Shown piece by piece: positions 61,473 to 64,000 of a DNA stretch of 64,000 bases (positions are counted from its first letter, which is position 1; each line of letters opens with the position of its first letter). The stretch spans positions 62,001-126,000 of IMG/VR virus record IMGVR_UViG_3300020185_000013; one strand, given 5' to 3'. The notes beneath the pieces are model-generated. The model was not told where the DNA came from. It ran no database searches and saw nothing but the letters and a program-made list of their open reading frames with translations. The position numbers and the translations under genes are program-made. This DNA comes from a virus.

Positions 61473-62408
61473 ATGGAAGGTAAAAAGATCTTCATTACAG
61501 GTGGAGCCGGATATCTCGGCTCCAACCTTGTTTCTAGGTATTATGATAAAAATGAAATCACCGTATATTCTCGTGATGAGGCAAAACACTATTACCTCAA
61601 GAAAAGGTTTCCAAATGTCAACTGCGTTGTTGGTGATATCCGCAACTTTGACTTAATGAAAAGAGCGGCTAAAGGACATGATATTGGTATCTTTGCTGCT
61701 TCTTTAAAACAGATAGGTGCGGTCGATCAGAATGTCGAAGAGGCGGTTCGTGTAATTGTTGATGGCGCAATTAATTCTCGCAGAGTTGCGGAAGAGGTTG
61801 GCATGGAGGCTGCATGTTTTATCTCATCAGATAAGTCTAGAGCAGCAACCACACTATACGGTGCTATGAAATTTGTTGCAGGAGAAAGCTTTATTGTTAA
61901 CTCACATAGAACTGAAACCCGTTTATCTTCTGCTATTTATGGTAATGTACTTAATTCAACTGGTAGTGTCATCCCGTTAATGTGGGATGCAATTAAAAGA
62001 GGATATGAGTTAACACTTTACTCCGATAAGATGACCAGGTTTATGATCGATATCAACGAGGCAATGGATCTTATTGAGATGGGACTTGAAGTTGATGGTT
62101 ATAATGTTGTACCAAATCTAAAAGCATTTCTTATTAAGGACCTATTTGAAATCTTTGCTGATAAGTTCGGTCTTAAATATAAGATGGGAGTACCTAGAAT
62201 TTCAGAAAAGCTACACGAAATGATGATTTCAGCTGAAGAGGCTCCGAGAACCTATTTTAACCAGGAAAAGAATGCCTTTTTCATGCACTATGAAAATTTA
62301 GCACAGGATCCAATTAACTTTGAATTTACAAGCGATAATGTCGCAGTTTCTAAGCTAGAATTAGAACAAATTTTACAACAACATAATTATTTTAAAGATG
62401 AGCTATAA
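61473..62408 (+). CDS. NAD-dependent sugar epimerase/dehydratase (CapD-like)
   Basis: 311 residues. Extended SDR enzyme: N-terminal G-G-A-G-Y-L-G-S (10-17) binds NAD(P), and Y129-G-A-M-K133 is the catalytic Tyr-Lys pair. S-D-K-S-R-A-A-T-T-L-Y-G-A-M-K is typical of polysaccharide 4,6-dehydratase/5-epimerase proteins. Begins 2 bases after the sigma stop and overlaps the methyltransferase by 11 bases. Probably part of a nucleotide-sugar pathway modifying a glycan. Confidence 0.82.
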   Translation: MEGKKIFITGGAGYLGSNLVSRYYDKNEITVYSRDEAKHYYLKKRFPNVNCVVGDIRNFDLMKRAAKGHDIGIFAASLKQIGAVDQNVEEAVRVIVDGAINSRRVAEEVGMEAACFISSDKSRAATTLYGAMKFVAGESFIVNSHRTETRLSSAIYGNVLNSTGSVIPLMWDAIKRGYELTLYSDKMTRFMIDINEAMDLIEMGLEVDGYNVVPNLKAFLIKDLFEIFADKFGLKYKMGVPRISEKLHEMMISAEEAPRTYFNQEKNAFFMHYENLAQDPINFEFTSDNVAVSKLELEQILQQHNYFKDEL

Positions 62409-63636
62409 AAAAAGAACAGAGTGTGCTGTCTGTAGAAACAAGGAATTAAAGACCATTATGAAATATGGCGAGGTTCCATTAGCTGGATATTTTCCATCTG
62501 ATCTAGACGTTGTGATGGATTTTACATATAACATGGATCTTGTCTATTGTGAGAGTTGTACATTGGTACAAACTGACTCAATGGTCGACGCTAGCGTTCT
62601 GTTTGAAGACTACAGATATATGTCTTCAATTGGATTAACGGGTCATTTTAATTCGGTTGCTAAAATGTTAGTCAATGATTATAACCCAAAAGATGTCCTA
62701 GAAATAGGCTCGAATGATGGCGTATTGTTGCTACCATTACAAGAACTTGGAGTAAACGCGGTTGGGGTAGATCCTGCTTCAAATGTAGTTGATGTTGCGA
62801 TTGAGAAAGGATGTAACGTTTACAAGGATTACTTTTCTGAAGAATTTGTAAAACAGAATAGCCTAGAAAATAGCTTTGATATGATTGTGAGCAATAATTG
62901 CTTTGCGCATATTGACGATATCCATTCTATTGTAAGAGGGGCAAAACTTGCCCTGAAAGCAGATGGTAGAATGTCAATTGAAGTTCATTATATTAAAGAC
63001 TTAATTAATAAGACTCAATACGAAACAGTATACCACGAACACCTATACTATTATTCTGTAACTGCTCTAAACAATCTATTTAAGCAGTACGGAATGACGA
63101 TTGAAAGAGTAGACTTTATTCCAATTCATGGAGGTTCTATTAGAGTAATCGTTAATAATCAGGATCTTGAATTGAGTAATCAAATTAACAAGATATTAAG
63201 TGAAGAGCGGGAATTAGGCTTAACTTCATTTAATCACTTTAAACATTTTGGAGATATTTCAGTCGAGCACATTAATTCAGTAAAGAATACAATTATCCGT
63301 TTAAAAAATAGCGGCGCAAAGATTGCCGGATATGGTGCATCTGGAAGGGGTAATATCTTTTGTAAGCTCTGTAATTTAACACCTGACTTAATTGACTATA
63401 TTGTTGATGAATCTCCAGAAAGAATGTGGAGATTTACACCAAACACTGGCATTCCAATCTTACCAAAAAGTGAACTAGAAAATAATAGACCAGACTACAT
63501 ATTCATATTTGCATGGAACTATTCAAAAATGATAATCGACAAGCTAAAAGGACAGGGCTTTAAGTTTATTATCGCATTTCCAGAACTTGTTATCGTCGAA
63601 GACTCTAAAGAGCTAGACGAAAAAGTATTTATATGA
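62398..63636 (+). CDS. Sugar C-methyltransferase (TylCIII/NovU type)
   Basis: 412 residues in three parts: N-terminal zinc ribbon (C9, C12, C51, C54), central SAM-binding domain with V-L-E102-I-G-S-N-D-G108, and a C-terminal domain with A-G-Y-G-A-S-G-R-G-N. The E-V-H-Y / Y-H-E-H-L-Y-Y-Y segment is typical of dTDP-4-keto-sugar C-methyltransferases. Together with the flanking dehydratase and reductase it implies synthesis of a branched deoxysugar. Confidence 0.85.
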   Translation: MSYKKRTECAVCRNKELKTIMKYGEVPLAGYFPSDLDVVMDFTYNMDLVYCESCTLVQTDSMVDASVLFEDYRYMSSIGLTGHFNSVAKMLVNDYNPKDVLEIGSNDGVLLLPLQELGVNAVGVDPASNVVDVAIEKGCNVYKDYFSEEFVKQNSLENSFDMIVSNNCFAHIDDIHSIVRGAKLALKADGRMSIEVHYIKDLINKTQYETVYHEHLYYYSVTALNNLFKQYGMTIERVDFIPIHGGSIRVIVNNQDLELSNQINKILSEERELGLTSFNHFKHFGDISVEHINSVKNTIIRLKNSGAKIAGYGASGRGNIFCKLCNLTPDLIDYIVDESPERMWRFTPNTGIPILPKSELENNRPDYIFIFAWNYSKMIIDKLKGQGFKFIIAFPELVIVEDSKELDEKVFI

Positions 63637-64000
63637 TCAGTTTAGACCGTAAATTAAAGGTACTTATTTTAGGACATAGTGGAATGCTTGGCCATATGGT
63701 TAAGCTCTATCTTGAGCAGTTTTACGAGATTGAAACAATTGACCATCGCTGGCCAGGATTTCAATTTAGAGAAGCTGTTCATCATTCGGATGCAGATTAC
63801 TTAATAAACTGTATTGGCGCAATTCCACAACGGACTGATAATTTTCATGTTAACATTGAATTGCCTATTTGGTTAGATAGTAACTTTAACGGTCGTATAA
63901 TTCACCCTAGTTCTGACTGTACTGTAGTAGAAGATGAATATAGCATGTCAAAGGTAAGTTCAGAAGACTGGCTCATGCAACATGGACTACGAACTAAGAT
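63633..64000 (+). CDS. RmlD-like dTDP-sugar reductase (3' partial)
   Basis: Starts at ATG 63633, overlapping the methyltransferase stop (ATGA), and runs off the window after about 122 codons. K-V-L-I-L-G-H-S-G-M-L-G-H-M-V is an NAD(P)-binding Rossmann start; L-I-N-C-I-G and I-I-H-P-S-S-D-C-T-V fit dTDP-4-dehydrorhamnose-reductase-like SDR enzymes. The Y-x-x-x-K motif appears as Y-S-M-S-K. Third gene of the sugar cluster. Confidence 0.75.
   Translation, partial: MISLDRKLKVLILGHSGMLGHMVKLYLEQFYEIETIDHRWPGFQFREAVHHSDADYLINCIGAIPQRTDNFHVNIELPIWLDSNFNGRIIHPSSDCTVVEDEYSMSKVSSEDWLMQHGLRTK

Noticed and set aside
1-64000. CRISPR array, insertion sequence, integrase or attachment site
   Set aside because: No regularly spaced direct repeats, transposase or integrase motifs, or terminal inverted repeats were found. 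Repeats present are coding (tape-measure-like gene, scaffold, sheath) or promoter motifs.

Overview
The window is a stretch of a virulent, T4-like (contractile-tailed) bacteriophage genome. It carries recognisable homologues of T4 gp32, gp61, UvsY, UvsW, gp43, NrdA/NrdB, gp45, UvsX, gp41, gp46/gp47, gp15, gp55, gp4, gp20, gp21/22, gp23, gp44, RNase H/FEN1, gp14, gp16, gp17, gp18, gp19 and gp26. All but one gene lie on the + strand, and many overlap by 1-17 bases. The host is probably a member of the Bacteroidetes: start sites seldom have a Shine-Dalgarno sequence, and a recurrent early promoter has a TATATTAG/TATATTTG box resembling the Bacteroidetes -7 element (TAnnTTTG). No integrase, attachment site or CRISPR array was seen. 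No gene-free stretch exceeds about 220 bases.

Layout. 1-4043: gp32 (5' cut), primase, a 71-aa protein, UvsY, UvsW. 4077-12881: a cluster of probable virion-internal proteins that share a short N-terminal motif (M-K-H-V-K-L-F-E-Q-F), interpreted here as a capsid-targeting peptide. It includes two nucleotidyltransferase-type proteins, one fused to an NMN-adenylyltransferase-like domain. 13097-19578: DNA polymerase split in two, with nrdB, nrdA and the sliding clamp between the halves. 19581-25586: two small proteins, UvsX, gp41 helicase, a gp33-like candidate, gp47, gp46. 25620-35009: gp15-like, an unknown structural protein, a small membrane protein, gp55 late sigma, gp4, portal, a small acidic core protein, a protease-scaffold fusion, and the major capsid protein. 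35103-41274: glycosyltransferase, a membrane/coiled-coil protein, the sole minus-strand gene, clamp loader, FEN1, small unknowns, and a duplicated membrane protein. 41274-54840: gp14-like neck, terminase, sheath, tube, baseplate and tape-measure region. 54854-60781: tRNA-Arg(UCU) and accessory enzymes (Fe/2OG oxygenase-like, phosphoesterases, Fpg/Nei glycosylase, guanylate kinase, PD-(D/E)XK nuclease). 60860-64000: an ECF-type sigma factor and sugar-modifying enzymes.

How it fits together. The replication proteins form a complete T4-type replisome; a clamp-loader small subunit is only a weak candidate. Several of them, plus gp55 and the gp33 candidate, end in a short x-L-F peptide that may dock on the clamp. 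Structural genes are preceded by a repeated GATATATAAA motif like the T4 late promoter (TATAAATA), which fits gp55/gp33/clamp-driven late transcription. Accessory and early genes use a different, T-rich TATGTC...TATATTAG promoter, often merged with a terminator. The most novel material is the capsid-targeting module and the putative packaged ligase-like/NMNAT enzymes, followed by the split polymerase and the protease-scaffold fusion. Family assignments come from recalled motifs and gene order; no database search was run.
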